From: Flocculibacter collagenilyticus
Lineage (GTDB): Bacteria > Pseudomonadota > Gammaproteobacteria > Enterobacterales > Alteromonadaceae
DNA: 64,000 bases
Assembly (NCBI RefSeq): GCF_016469335.1
Contig: NZ_CP059888.1
Location: forward strand, 1,674,001 to 1,738,000
Direction of reading: 5' to 3'
The notes below the pieces were generated by a model. It did no database searches. It saw nothing but the letters and a program-made list of their open reading frames with translations, and had not been told where the DNA came from. This document shows positions 24,156-32,559 of the stretch, in pieces. The translations under genes were made by a program, and so were the position numbers. The stretch's first letter is position 1. Each line of letters opens with the position of its first letter.

Positions 24156-25955
24156 ATGGAAAACGCATCGGATACGGTAGCGATTAATGATAAAGCCGGC
24201 AAAAATAGTGCTCATTTTTCGCGCTTGGGCTTAGTTAAAGAATTTGCTCCGCGCTTACTTTTAGGGCTGTGTATCATGGCGTTAACAGTTGCACTACAAC
24301 TTGCTTTCCCAAAGGCCATTTCGTATTTTATTGATAACGTTCAGCAGGTACATCAACCTTCTTGGTACTATACCTTTGCCATTGCAGCCCTAGTGGCGTT
24401 AATCATTCATTCTGTAGCAACGGCCCTTAGGTATTATTTATTTGAGACTGCTGGCTTGCTCATCGTGACTAAAGTTCGACGAATTCTACATTTTGCTTTA
24501 ATTAATCAACCCATCGCATTTTACGATAAACACAATATCGGTGAATTGACTAATCGCTTATCTAACGATGTCGATATGCTGCAAGATACACTGACTATGG
24601 GTTTAGCTATTTCGTTACGTTCATTACTTGTGTTTATTGGCAGCATAGTGATGTTGGTGATGATTTCCCCTTTGATGTGTATAACACTGTTGGTTTTAGT
24701 GCCAGCGAGCTTTTATGCGGGAAAGTGGGTTGGCGATAAAATTCAGACAAAGTCTAAAAACATTCAGCATATACAGGCAATGTGCTCGAAAGTGGCTCAC
24801 GAAAATTTTTCAAATATCAAATTAGTCCATGCCTTTAATAAGCAAAATAAAGCGAAGTCGCTTTATATGGACGAAACAGAAAACGCTTATCAAACAAATG
24901 TAGGGTATACCGCTTTTATTGCAAAATTTCAGGGTGCTACGTCTTTTATTTTATATTTAACTTTACTGATAACGCTGCTTATTGGTGCAAACTTAATCGC
25001 AAAAGGTTCAATCACGATTGGTGAATTGACCAGTTTTGTGATTTACGCGGGCATGCTAACTAGCTCGGTTAGTGCAATTAGTGACTTTTGGAGTGACTGG
25101 ATGCGCGCTATGGGAGCCACCGATCGCATTTTCGAGATAATAGAGGATGCAGATGTAGAAAAAAATAAAATAAGAAATGTAGATGTAAAAAGTGATGAGC
25201 TCTCAGGGGCAATTCAATTTAATAATGTGGCCTTTAGTTACCCAGAAAGGCCAGCACAATATGCGTTAAAGGATATTAGCTTAATCATTGCGCCAGGAGA
25301 AAAAGTTGCGCTGATTGGGCCTTCAGGGGCAGGAAAATCAACTATAGCAAGTTTGCTGTTAGGCTATTATCAAGCAAATAGTGGCAGCATTACTTTTGAT
25401 GGTAAAAGTTACCCCGATTTAACTGTGAATACTATTCGTGGTAACACTGCAATTGTTGAGCAAGAACCTTCATTATTTTGCACAAGCATTTTAGATAACA
25501 TTGCTTATGGGGCAAAAGCTAAGACAGCGACAGAGCAAGAGGTGATTCAAGCAGCGAAAAAAGCAAATGCGCATGATTTTATTATGAGTTTCCCTGAGCA
25601 ATATAACACGTTAGTTGGCGACCGTGGTGTGCAGCTATCTGGTGGTCAAAAACAGCGTATCGCAATAGCGCGAGCATTGTTAAGAGATCCTAAAATTCTC
25701 ATTTTAGATGAAGCAACCAGCGCATTAGATTCTGTTAGTGAACGTCAAGTTCAAGGTGCATTAGATAATCTCATGCAAGGTAGAACTACAGTTATGATTG
25801 CACACCGATATTCTACAATTGCAAAAGCTGATAAGGTATTCATTATTAATAACGGTGAAATTGTAGAGCAGGGTACTCATCATGAATTAAGCATGAGTAA
25901 AAATAGCTTTTATACTGAACTGGTTGAGTCACAAAAAATCTCGGAAGCAAGTTAA
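24156..25955 (+). CDS. ABC exporter (ABCB type) of the peptide cluster
   Basis: 599 residues, a half-transporter with six-helix membrane domain (about 35-325) fused to a nucleotide-binding domain. Visible motifs are Walker A GPSGAGKST, Q-loop VEQEPSLF, signature LSGGQKQRIAIARALL, Walker B ILILDEATSALD and the H-loop AHRYST. There is no N-terminal C39 peptidase domain, so the leader must be cut by another enzyme. Sequence type is that of lipid/peptide multidrug exporters (MsbA/TAP-like). It is the last gene of the cluster, 15 bases after the thioredoxin-like gene, and most likely exports the mature peptides. Confidence 0.9.
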   Translation: MENASDTVAINDKAGKNSAHFSRLGLVKEFAPRLLLGLCIMALTVALQLAFPKAISYFIDNVQQVHQPSWYYTFAIAALVALIIHSVATALRYYLFETAGLLIVTKVRRILHFALINQPIAFYDKHNIGELTNRLSNDVDMLQDTLTMGLAISLRSLLVFIGSIVMLVMISPLMCITLLVLVPASFYAGKWVGDKIQTKSKNIQHIQAMCSKVAHENFSNIKLVHAFNKQNKAKSLYMDETENAYQTNVGYTAFIAKFQGATSFILYLTLLITLLIGANLIAKGSITIGELTSFVIYAGMLTSSVSAISDFWSDWMRAMGATDRIFEIIEDADVEKNKIRNVDVKSDELSGAIQFNNVAFSYPERPAQYALKDISLIIAPGEKVALIGPSGAGKSTIASLLLGYYQANSGSITFDGKSYPDLTVNTIRGNTAIVEQEPSLFCTSILDNIAYGAKAKTATEQEVIQAAKKANAHDFIMSFPEQYNTLVGDRGVQLSGGQKQRIAIARALLRDPKILILDEATSALDSVSERQVQGALDNLMQGRTTVMIAHRYSTIAKADKVFIINNGEIVEQGTHHELSMSKNSFYTELVESQKISEAS

Positions 25956-26005
25956 GAAGGTACAAAAGCAATGAGTGTTGAAATCTTTTGTCATATATTT
26001 TAGCG

Positions 26006-26092
26006 ATGCGAAGAGGGTTTAACAAAGTAAGTGGCGGCATGCTGGTTACAGCAGGTGCAATGATAGCATCACTAAATAAAACCGCTTTGTAG
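26006..26092 (+). pseudogene. C-terminal remnant of a LysE/RhtB-type exporter
   Basis: The short frame MRRGFNKVSGGMLVTAGAMI, then ASLNKTAL and stop, looks like the usual end of LysE/RhtB amino-acid exporters, which close with an R-x-N-R-x-SGG-x-x-x-G-x-G helix. No upstream part of such a gene exists here, so this is a leftover after deletion or insertion of the peptide cluster. The match is short and could be chance. Confidence 0.45.
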
Positions 26093-26183
26093 TTAATAGC
26101 CACTTTGAATGTTTACTCAAGACTTGATTATTTACCCCTTAAAGCCCGATAATATGCGCCTGTTTTTCTTATAGGTAGTCGCA

Positions 26184-27302
26184 ATGACAAATGTTGTAAT
26201 TTCGGGCACAGGATTATTTACGCCTCCTCATACTGTATCTAACGATGAACTTGTAGCAAGCTACAATCAATATGTTGATAAATTTAATGCTGAAAACGCT
26301 GCTGATATTGAAGCTGGCACAGTATCGCCGATGCAACATTCTAGTTCTGAATTTATTGAAAAAGCATCGGGTATTAAGTCACGTTATTTAATGTATAAAG
26401 ATGGTGTGTGTGACCCTAATGTAATGCAACCAATTTTTGATAAACGTGCCGCTGAAGAAATGCCTGAAATGGTTGAAATGGCATTAAGCGCGGCAAAAGA
26501 AGCGCTAGCACAAGCTAATAAAAAGCCTGAAGAAATTGATCTAGTTATTGTTGCCGCTTCAAATATGCAACGCCCATATCCTGCATTGGCGGTTGAAATT
26601 CAGCATTATTTAGGTGCAAAAGGTTACGCCTATGATATGAATGTAGCTTGCTCATCTGCAACTTTCGGTATTATTAACGCGATTAATGCAGTAAAAACGG
26701 GTAATGCAAACGTTGCTTTAGTTGTAAACCCTGAATTCACGTCGCCAAATTTAAATTTCAGAAACAGAGACAGTCACTTTATTTTTGGTGATGTGTGTAC
26801 AGCAACAATTATTGAAAAAGAAGAAACGGCACATACTGAAAATGCGTTTAGAGTGTTAGGTAATAAGCAAACCACACAGTTTTCAAATAATATTCGCTGT
26901 AATTATAGCTATACCGATTATTTGCATGGGTCAGTGCCTGCTGAAACACCATATTTTCATCAAGAAGGGCGTAAAGTATTTAAAGAGTTATTACCTATTG
27001 TAATAGACGTTATTGGTGGTCACCTTCAAGAGCAGGCATTGCCAGTGGAAGACATCAAACGTATGTGGTTACACCAAGCTAATATCAATATGAATACGTT
27101 TGCAGTTAAAAAATTATTAGGCAGACCAGCTGAAAATGATGAAGCGCCATTAGTGTTGGATGAGTACGCAAATACTGCGTCTGCAGGTTCGGTTATTGCC
27201 TTCCACAAGTACAAGCAAGGTTTTGAGTCGGGTGATAAAGGTATTTTGTGTTCGTTTGGTGCAGGCTATTCTGTGGGCTGTATTAGCTTAGAAAAAGTGT
27301 AA
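26184..27302 (+). CDS. Beta-ketoacyl-ACP synthase III-like enzyme
   Basis: 372 residues, longer than housekeeping FabH (about 317) and of the size of the FabH-like enzymes of Pseudomonas and Vibrio relatives. The thiolase-fold triad is complete: Cys in DMNVACSSATFG (about residue 156), His in WLHQANINMN and Asn in DEYANTASAGS. Extra N-terminal insert around residues 30-60 (FNAENAADIEAG, SPMQHSSSEF). It probably condenses an acyl-CoA with malonyl-ACP, feeding fatty acid synthesis or shunting beta-oxidation products; the substrate cannot be read. Monocistronic, with a strong terminator. Confidence 0.88.
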   Translation: MTNVVISGTGLFTPPHTVSNDELVASYNQYVDKFNAENAADIEAGTVSPMQHSSSEFIEKASGIKSRYLMYKDGVCDPNVMQPIFDKRAAEEMPEMVEMALSAAKEALAQANKKPEEIDLVIVAASNMQRPYPALAVEIQHYLGAKGYAYDMNVACSSATFGIINAINAVKTGNANVALVVNPEFTSPNLNFRNRDSHFIFGDVCTATIIEKEETAHTENAFRVLGNKQTTQFSNNIRCNYSYTDYLHGSVPAETPYFHQEGRKVFKELLPIVIDVIGGHLQEQALPVEDIKRMWLHQANINMNTFAVKKLLGRPAENDEAPLVLDEYANTASAGSVIAFHKYKQGFESGDKGILCSFGAGYSVGCISLEKV

Positions 27303-27370
27303 TCTTTCATGCTGTTTTTATGAGTATGTTTGTTCTGAACATACTTTTAATAACGTCATCACTCACAATA

Positions 27371-27404
27371 AAAAAGAGGCCTAATTTATAAGCCTCTTTT
27401 TTTT
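27371..27404. terminator. Bidirectional terminator between KAS III-like gene and asnS
   Basis: AAAAAGAGGC (27371-27380), loop, GCCTCTTTTT (27392-27401) and more T. A-runs on the left and T-runs on the right let it work for the + strand gene and for asnS converging from the other side. Confidence 0.88.
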
Positions 27405-27465
27405 AATTTCATTAACCGTATTTTTTGCTAATTATATAAGCAACAAACTCTACAGGATTAATTAA

Positions 27466-28866
27466 TTAGTAATTTGCTGTACCTGGCGCACGTGGGAATG
27501 CAATTACGTCACGTACATTACTTACACCTGTTACGTAAGACACTAAGCGCTCAAATCCTAAACCAAAGCCTGAATGTGGCACTGTGCCGTAACGGCGAAG
27601 GTCACGATACCAGCTGTAATCTTCGCGATCTAAGCCCATTTCCTCTAACCGTGCATCTAACACATCTAAACGTTCTTCACGTTGGCTACCACCAATAATT
27701 TCACCTATACCCGGTGCTAAAACATCCATTGCAGCAACTGTTTTTCCGTCTTCATTCATGCGCATGTAGAATGCTTTAATATCTTTCGGGTAGTTCATTA
27801 ATACAATAGGTGCGCCAACACGTTCTTCAGCTAAGTAACGTTCGTGTTCTGAAGATAAGTCGATACCCCATGTAACAGGGAATTCAAATTTCTTACCACA
27901 ATTTTGTAAGATTTCGATAGCATCAGTGTAGTCCATGCGTACAAAGTCTTGTGATGTTAGCTTTTCAAGGCGGTTAATTGCATCTTTGTCAACGCGTTGA
28001 GCGAAAAATGCCATGTCGTCCGCACGTTCTTCTAATACGGCTTTACATACATACTTAAGCATTTGTTCGGCTAAGGTTGCAGCGTCACTTAAATCAGCAA
28101 ATGCGATTTCTGGTTCTATCATCCAGAACTCAGCTAAGTGCCTACTTGTATTAGAGTTTTCAGCGCGGAAAGTTGGACCAAACGTATAAACTTTAGACAA
28201 AGCACAACAATAGGTTTCAACGTTTAATTGGCCAGAAACTGTTAAGAAGGCTTCTTTACCGAAGAAGTCTTGACCGTAATCCACGTTGCCCTTGTCATCC
28301 ATTGGCAAGTTCGCTAAATCTAACGTGCTCACACGGAACATCTCACCAGCGCCTTCACAGTCACTGGCTGTAATGATTGGTGTGCTGATCCAGTTGTAGC
28401 CGTTTTCGTGTAAAAAACGATGGATGGCTTGTGATAAGCAGTTTCTAACACGTGTTACCGCGCCCATGATATTTGTGCGCGGACGAAGGTGCGCATGCTC
28501 ACGAAGGTATTCGATTGAATGGCGTTTTGCCGCCATTGGGTATGTATCAGGGTTTTCTACCCAACCCAGTACGGTAACGCTTTCCACTTGAATTTCGTAT
28601 GCTTGACCAGCTCCTTCAGACTTAACGATGGTACCGTCAACAGAAACAGAACAACCAGTGGTTAGTTTAATAACTTCTGACTCGTAATTATTAAGAGAAT
28701 TAGGTGCTACAGCTTGAATTGGATCAAAGCACGATCCGTCATGAATATTTAGAAAAGAGATCCCAGCTTTTGAATCGCGACGTGTGCGAATCCATCCTTT
28801 TACTGTTATCTTTTCACCGATAGCAACTTTACCTGCTAATGCGTCTACCACAGCTGTATGCGACAT
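27466..28866 (-). CDS. asnS: AsnS, asparaginyl-tRNA synthetase
   Basis: 466 residues, the usual length. Class IIb synthetase: the N-terminal OB fold binds the anticodon ([20 protein letters not shown]), followed by motif 2 ([20 protein letters not shown]) and motif 3 ([16 protein letters not shown] with the ATP-binding Arg). The [12 protein letters not shown] segment distinguishes AsnRS from AspRS. Charges tRNA-Asn in the cytoplasm. Confidence 0.97.
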   Translation of the reverse strand: MSHTAVVDALAGKVAIGEKITVKGWIRTRRDSKAGISFLNIHDGSCFDPIQAVAPNSLNNYESEVIKLTTGCSVSVDGTIVKSEGAGQAYEIQVESVTVLGWVENPDTYPMAAKRHSIEYLREHAHLRPRTNIMGAVTRVRNCLSQAIHRFLHENGYNWISTPIITASDCEGAGEMFRVSTLDLANLPMDDKGNVDYGQDFFGKEAFLTVSGQLNVETYCCALSKVYTFGPTFRAENSNTSRHLAEFWMIEPEIAFADLSDAATLAEQMLKYVCKAVLEERADDMAFFAQRVDKDAINRLEKLTSQDFVRMDYTDAIEILQNCGKKFEFPVTWGIDLSSEHERYLAEERVGAPIVLMNYPKDIKAFYMRMNEDGKTVAAMDVLAPGIGEIIGGSQREERLDVLDARLEEMGLDREDYSWYRDLRRYGTVPHSGFGLGFERLVSYVTGVSNVRDVIAFPRAPGTANY

Positions 28867-29117
28867 TATTTGAAACTTCCTCTTAATAACCTTTTAATAG
28901 GGGGATTGAATATGACTAAAACGAGGGCGTGCCTGAATCGTTTTAGCAAATAACTTTGAGCGGGTAATATTACTGCTGCTACGGGCGTGAGTCAAAGCTA
29001 ATATGGCCTTAACTTCATTATATTTACTATCGCTATTTTCACTGTATCAAGTTACTGGTGTAATTCATTAAACTCATGCAAACTTATAAAGAGTTTTATA
29101 ATGTTTTTTGAGCTGAT

Positions 29118-29471
29118 ATGAGTTGGAGTGGAAAAGACAGACGCCAAAGTAAAGAGGGCGCTAATACAGCGCTTAATTGGTTGTCATTACTTAGCTGGGC
29201 TGTATTTGTTGCAGCATTAATAGTGTTTCATTATGCCCGGCCTGAATTAGAGTATGGGTTACTAAAGTACTGGGGTATTAGTGTTCGTGAACATTGGGTG
29301 TTATCACTTAAAGATATTTTGTTTGGTTTGCTTGTGGTGTGTAGCTGCTTAAGTTTATTAAGTATGTATTACAACAAGAAGCGATTAAGGCGCAAACAAG
29401 ATCATTTCAGATATAACTTTATGCTGCTATTTTTAGTGTCGGTTGCGACTATGTTAAGCATTTTAGTGTGA
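29118..29471 (+). CDS. Small hypothetical membrane protein
   Basis: 117 residues, ATG 29118. A polar N-terminus (SWSGKDRRQSKEG) precedes three hydrophobic helices: LNWLSLLSWAVFVAALIVF, DILFGLLVVCSCLSLLSMY and FMLLFLVSVATMLSILV, separated by basic loops (NKKRLRRKQDHF). No family is recognised. The stop lies just before the P-loop gene, so the two may be co-transcribed. Confidence 0.65.
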   Translation: MSWSGKDRRQSKEGANTALNWLSLLSWAVFVAALIVFHYARPELEYGLLKYWGISVREHWVLSLKDILFGLLVVCSCLSLLSMYYNKKRLRRKQDHFRYNFMLLFLVSVATMLSILV

Positions 29472-29488
29472 ATAATGAGATTAGGCAT

Positions 29489-29932
29489 ATGACTAATATC
29501 AAGCAAGCTGTTATTTTGCGTGGTTTACCGGGCAGTGGTAAAAGCACCACAGTGTCACAATTAATCACTGAACGGCTGCCGAAAAGCCAACAGCACCTTG
29601 CAAAGGTGTGCAGTACCGACGCATTTTTTGTAAACAATGGCAAATATGCTTTTGATCAAAGCTTGTTACCTAAATATCATAATTTAAATATTGCCAATTT
29701 TATAAAAGCACTCGCTGACGGTGCCCCATTAGTTATTTGTGACAACACAAACATTAAAAAGTGGGAATTTGAGGCGTATAAACAAGCAGCTCTTGCATTA
29801 GATTATGACTTAGATGTCATCATAATAGGAGAAACATCAAGCCGTGTGGCATTAGAAATATATGCACAACGAAATACCCATGGTGTTTCTTTGGATGTAA
29901 TTGAAAAGATGTCAGCTGAATTTGAAACCTAA
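29489..29932 (+). CDS. P-loop kinase-like ATPase (N4BP2/polynucleotide-kinase type)
   Basis: 147 residues from ATG 29489; a GTG at 29468 overlapping the upstream stop is an alternative start. Walker A is GLPGSGKST near the N-terminus, followed by CSTDAFFV, the Asp/phenylalanine region of small zeta-toxin and polynucleotide-kinase-like folds, then ICDNTNIKKWEFEAY (Walker B-like NTN element) and a lid RNTHGVSLDVI. It belongs to the small AAA/kinase family seen in eukaryotic N4BP2. Substrate unknown. Confidence 0.75.
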   Translation: MTNIKQAVILRGLPGSGKSTTVSQLITERLPKSQQHLAKVCSTDAFFVNNGKYAFDQSLLPKYHNLNIANFIKALADGAPLVICDNTNIKKWEFEAYKQAALALDYDLDVIIIGETSSRVALEIYAQRNTHGVSLDVIEKMSAEFET

Positions 29933-30127
29933 TCCCTGCTTAATATCTTTAACATGCCCCACTTTTAAATAAAAGATTGTCCAATTAAGGTATTTACCTG
30001 CTTAAAAATTAGTCTACTATTATTCTTATAAGAAATTACAGCGCTGTATTAGTTATGCTGGAAAGTTACTGATTATAAAGTACTTTCCATACTCATTACC
30101 TAACGCTCAAATTAATAAGAATAATAA

Positions 30128-31270
30128 ATGAGTAATCGATTTCAGAATATTCTCCAATGGTGGTTTCCAAATAAAGATGAATTGCAATGGGTGTTAGCAA
30201 CCATTGTTAACATTGAAGGTTCATCTTATCGCAAGCCCGGTGCCCGTATGCTAATTAACAGTTTAGGGCAATATAAAGGCATGTTAAGTGGAGGCTGTTT
30301 AGAGGCCGATATTTTACTTAATGCAAAAACTGTTATAGATGAAAACGCCAGCCGTACGATTCGTTATGACATGGCGAACGATGAAGACAGTGCGTGGGCT
30401 TTAGGTGTTGGTTGTGGTGGGATAGTCGATATATTGTTGCAACCAGTACACGTAGAAAACCAATATCTACAGCTCAATATAGTGTATGAGTATTTATGTA
30501 ATAGTGTAGCGGTGCGTTACTATCAACATGTTCTAAACCATACTAATTATGTTGTACCGTATGTTAAAGCGGATGAACATACTCGTTACCAGCCTACTGG
30601 CGAAACCTCAGCCGATAGCCATACTGATGCTGTGTCAAACCAAGAAACATTATTAAACAGCGCCGATGAACTCGTCTTTTCAAGCGAAGTACAGCCTAAC
30701 CCTAAACTGGTTATCTTTGGCGGTGGAAAAGATGCAATACCATTGTGCGATATGGCAAATGTGCTTGGTTGGCATGTCACGGTTATTGATAAGCGAACGA
30801 GCTATGCTCGGCGACATTACTTTAAACAAGCAGATTGCCTATTAAGTGCAGAAGAGTTGCCCGATATATGGTGGCACAATGTAAGCGCGACAGTCATAAT
30901 GCACCACAATGTTGATATGGATGTGAACGCGCTTTTTACACTTGCTGAAAAACTTTTAACGTTACCACCTACATCTCCATCGTCATTACCACCTTCTAAA
31001 CTTGCGTATATTGGTTTATTAGGACCATTTCATCGTAAAGAAAAAATACTTGACCAGCTAAATACTGAGTACGGTATTAAAGCGTCAGCGTTCCTCCCAG
31101 TATTAATTGACGGACCTGCAGGTTATGACATAGGTGCTGAATTACCCGAGTCTATCGCGCTAGCTATTTTATCTAAGGCACATGCAGAGATTGAAAATAA
31201 ACACGCACGAAAATATAGCACTACTAAGCATGTAGCGGCAAAAGAAAAACTTGAAAGGCATAAGGAATAA
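30128..31270 (+). CDS. XdhC/CoxI family molybdenum-cofactor chaperone
   Basis: 380 residues. The N-terminal XdhC_CoxI domain has ATIVNIEGSSYRKPGARML, the SGGCLEADI and LGVGCGGIVDILL signatures. A Rossmann-like C-terminal XdhC_C domain starts LVIFGGGKDAIPLC. These proteins bind molybdopterin cofactor, promote its sulfuration and insert it into xanthine-dehydrogenase-type enzymes. The middle (about 135-195) is a poorly conserved linker. First gene of a four-gene molybdoenzyme cluster and overlapping nothing; the next gene starts 22 bases after it. Confidence 0.9.
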   Translation: MSNRFQNILQWWFPNKDELQWVLATIVNIEGSSYRKPGARMLINSLGQYKGMLSGGCLEADILLNAKTVIDENASRTIRYDMANDEDSAWALGVGCGGIVDILLQPVHVENQYLQLNIVYEYLCNSVAVRYYQHVLNHTNYVVPYVKADEHTRYQPTGETSADSHTDAVSNQETLLNSADELVFSSEVQPNPKLVIFGGGKDAIPLCDMANVLGWHVTVIDKRTSYARRHYFKQADCLLSAEELPDIWWHNVSATVIMHHNVDMDVNALFTLAEKLLTLPPTSPSSLPPSKLAYIGLLGPFHRKEKILDQLNTEYGIKASAFLPVLIDGPAGYDIGAELPESIALAILSKAHAEIENKHARKYSTTKHVAAKEKLERHKE

Positions 31271-31292
31271 CCAGCGTACAAAGGAAGATGTT

Positions 31293-32018
31293 ATGCAAAA
31301 ATTGATTATCAAAAAAAAGAACAAATCATCTCAGCGGCCACTTAAAAATTTGGCCACATTGATTTTAGCAGCAGGACAAGCGTCCCGTTTTGGTAGTGCC
31401 AAGCAAGTTGCGATATTAAACAACGAGCCCATGCTATCTCATAGCGTAAGCATTGCCAGAAAAAATACGCCAAGTAATGTGCATGTTGTGGTGGGGGCCT
31501 ACAAAAACCTTGTTACAGAACACTTACCGCAAGATGTAAATATTATTGAAAACAAGTACTGGCAACAAGGCTTGGGGTGTTCATTGGCTACTGGAATAAA
31601 GTTAATTTGTGATTACTATCAGCGTGAAGAGACTAGAAAACAAGGCAGTTGGCATAAAAAATTACTACCAAGGAAAGTGAAAAGCGTCGCGACAATTGAT
31701 GGCGTCTTAATATTGTTGGCTGATCAAGTTGCTATTACAACACAAGACATAAAGCGGCTAATTACTTCTTGGCAGGCAGCGCCAACCAGAATTCATTGTG
31801 CATTTTATAATTCTCAATGTGGAGTACCAGCCATTTTTCCTGCGAGTTACTTTGAGCAATTACAAACGTTAAATCAAGATGTTGGCGCAAAACGCGTACT
31901 GATGAACAGTGAATCAAAACGGCAAATATCAATGCCCAATGCGGGAATAGATATTGATACACCAGAACAGCTAATACAGTGGCAACGTGCCCAAAATATT
32001 GAAACTGCGCACTTATAA
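31293..32018 (+). CDS. MobA/MocA-like molybdopterin nucleotidyltransferase
   Basis: 241 residues from ATG 31293 (AAGGA 8 bases upstream); the frame is open further 5' inside the XdhC gene. The NTP-transferase motif is [18 protein letters not shown], followed by [13 protein letters not shown], the Asp-containing metal site, and GVPAIFP. It probably links CMP or GMP to molybdopterin to make MCD or MGD cofactor for the hydroxylase encoded downstream. A basic N-terminal extension of about 25 residues ([14 protein letters not shown]) is unusual. Its 3' end is 16 bases from the 2Fe-2S subunit gene. Confidence 0.85.
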   Translation: MQKLIIKKKNKSSQRPLKNLATLILAAGQASRFGSAKQVAILNNEPMLSHSVSIARKNTPSNVHVVVGAYKNLVTEHLPQDVNIIENKYWQQGLGCSLATGIKLICDYYQREETRKQGSWHKKLLPRKVKSVATIDGVLILLADQVAITTQDIKRLITSWQAAPTRIHCAFYNSQCGVPAIFPASYFEQLQTLNQDVGAKRVLMNSESKRQISMPNAGIDIDTPEQLIQWQRAQNIETAHL

Positions 32019-32034
32019 TATATTAGGAATCGCT

Positions 32035-32535
32035 ATGGTCAAACTAACGATAAATGGCAAAAAATATGATTTAGACGTAAATCCACAGATGCCGCTGTTG
32101 TGGGCTATTCGAGATATAGCGAAGCTGACGGGCACTAAGTTTGGTTGTGGTAAAGGTTTATGTGGGGCTTGTACGGTTCACTTAGATGGAAAGCCAACAC
32201 GTTCATGTATAACGCCTGTTAATGCCGCGCTAAAATCGAAAATCACCACCATCGAAGGCTTATCTAAACATAACGATCACCCATTACAGCTTGCTTGGCA
32301 TGAGCATAACGTACCCCAGTGTGGTTATTGCCAGTCGGGGCAGTTAATGACGGCAGCAGGCTTACTTAGCGAGCATCAATCACCTACTGACGAACAAATA
32401 AATCAAGCTATGAGTGGTAACTTATGTCGCTGTGGTACATATCCCAGAATTAAAGCAGCCATTAAAACAGCCGCAAAACATGCAAATCAAATTGAAATAA
32501 AACAAGACTTATCGCCCGTTATTGCGGAACGTTAA
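32035..32535 (+). CDS. 2Fe-2S subunit of a molybdenum hydroxylase
   Basis: 166 residues from ATG 32035. A plant-type 2Fe-2S domain has [15 protein letters not shown]; with the Cys after GKPTRS it gives the first cluster. The C-terminal helical domain has CGYCQSGQ and [10 protein letters not shown] for the second cluster. This is the small subunit of the xanthine oxidase family (IorA, aldehyde oxidoreductase type). It passes electrons from the Mo centre of the large subunit to an acceptor such as a cytochrome. Confidence 0.93.
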   Translation: MVKLTINGKKYDLDVNPQMPLLWAIRDIAKLTGTKFGCGKGLCGACTVHLDGKPTRSCITPVNAALKSKITTIEGLSKHNDHPLQLAWHEHNVPQCGYCQSGQLMTAAGLLSEHQSPTDEQINQAMSGNLCRCGTYPRIKAAIKTAAKHANQIEIKQDLSPVIAER

Positions 32536-32559
32536 TTAACGCGACTAGGATGATTGAAA

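Noticed and set aside
24156-25955. ABC transporter as a C39 peptidase-containing bacteriocin exporter
   Set aside because: Only about 30 residues precede the first membrane helix, with no Cys/His peptidase domain.
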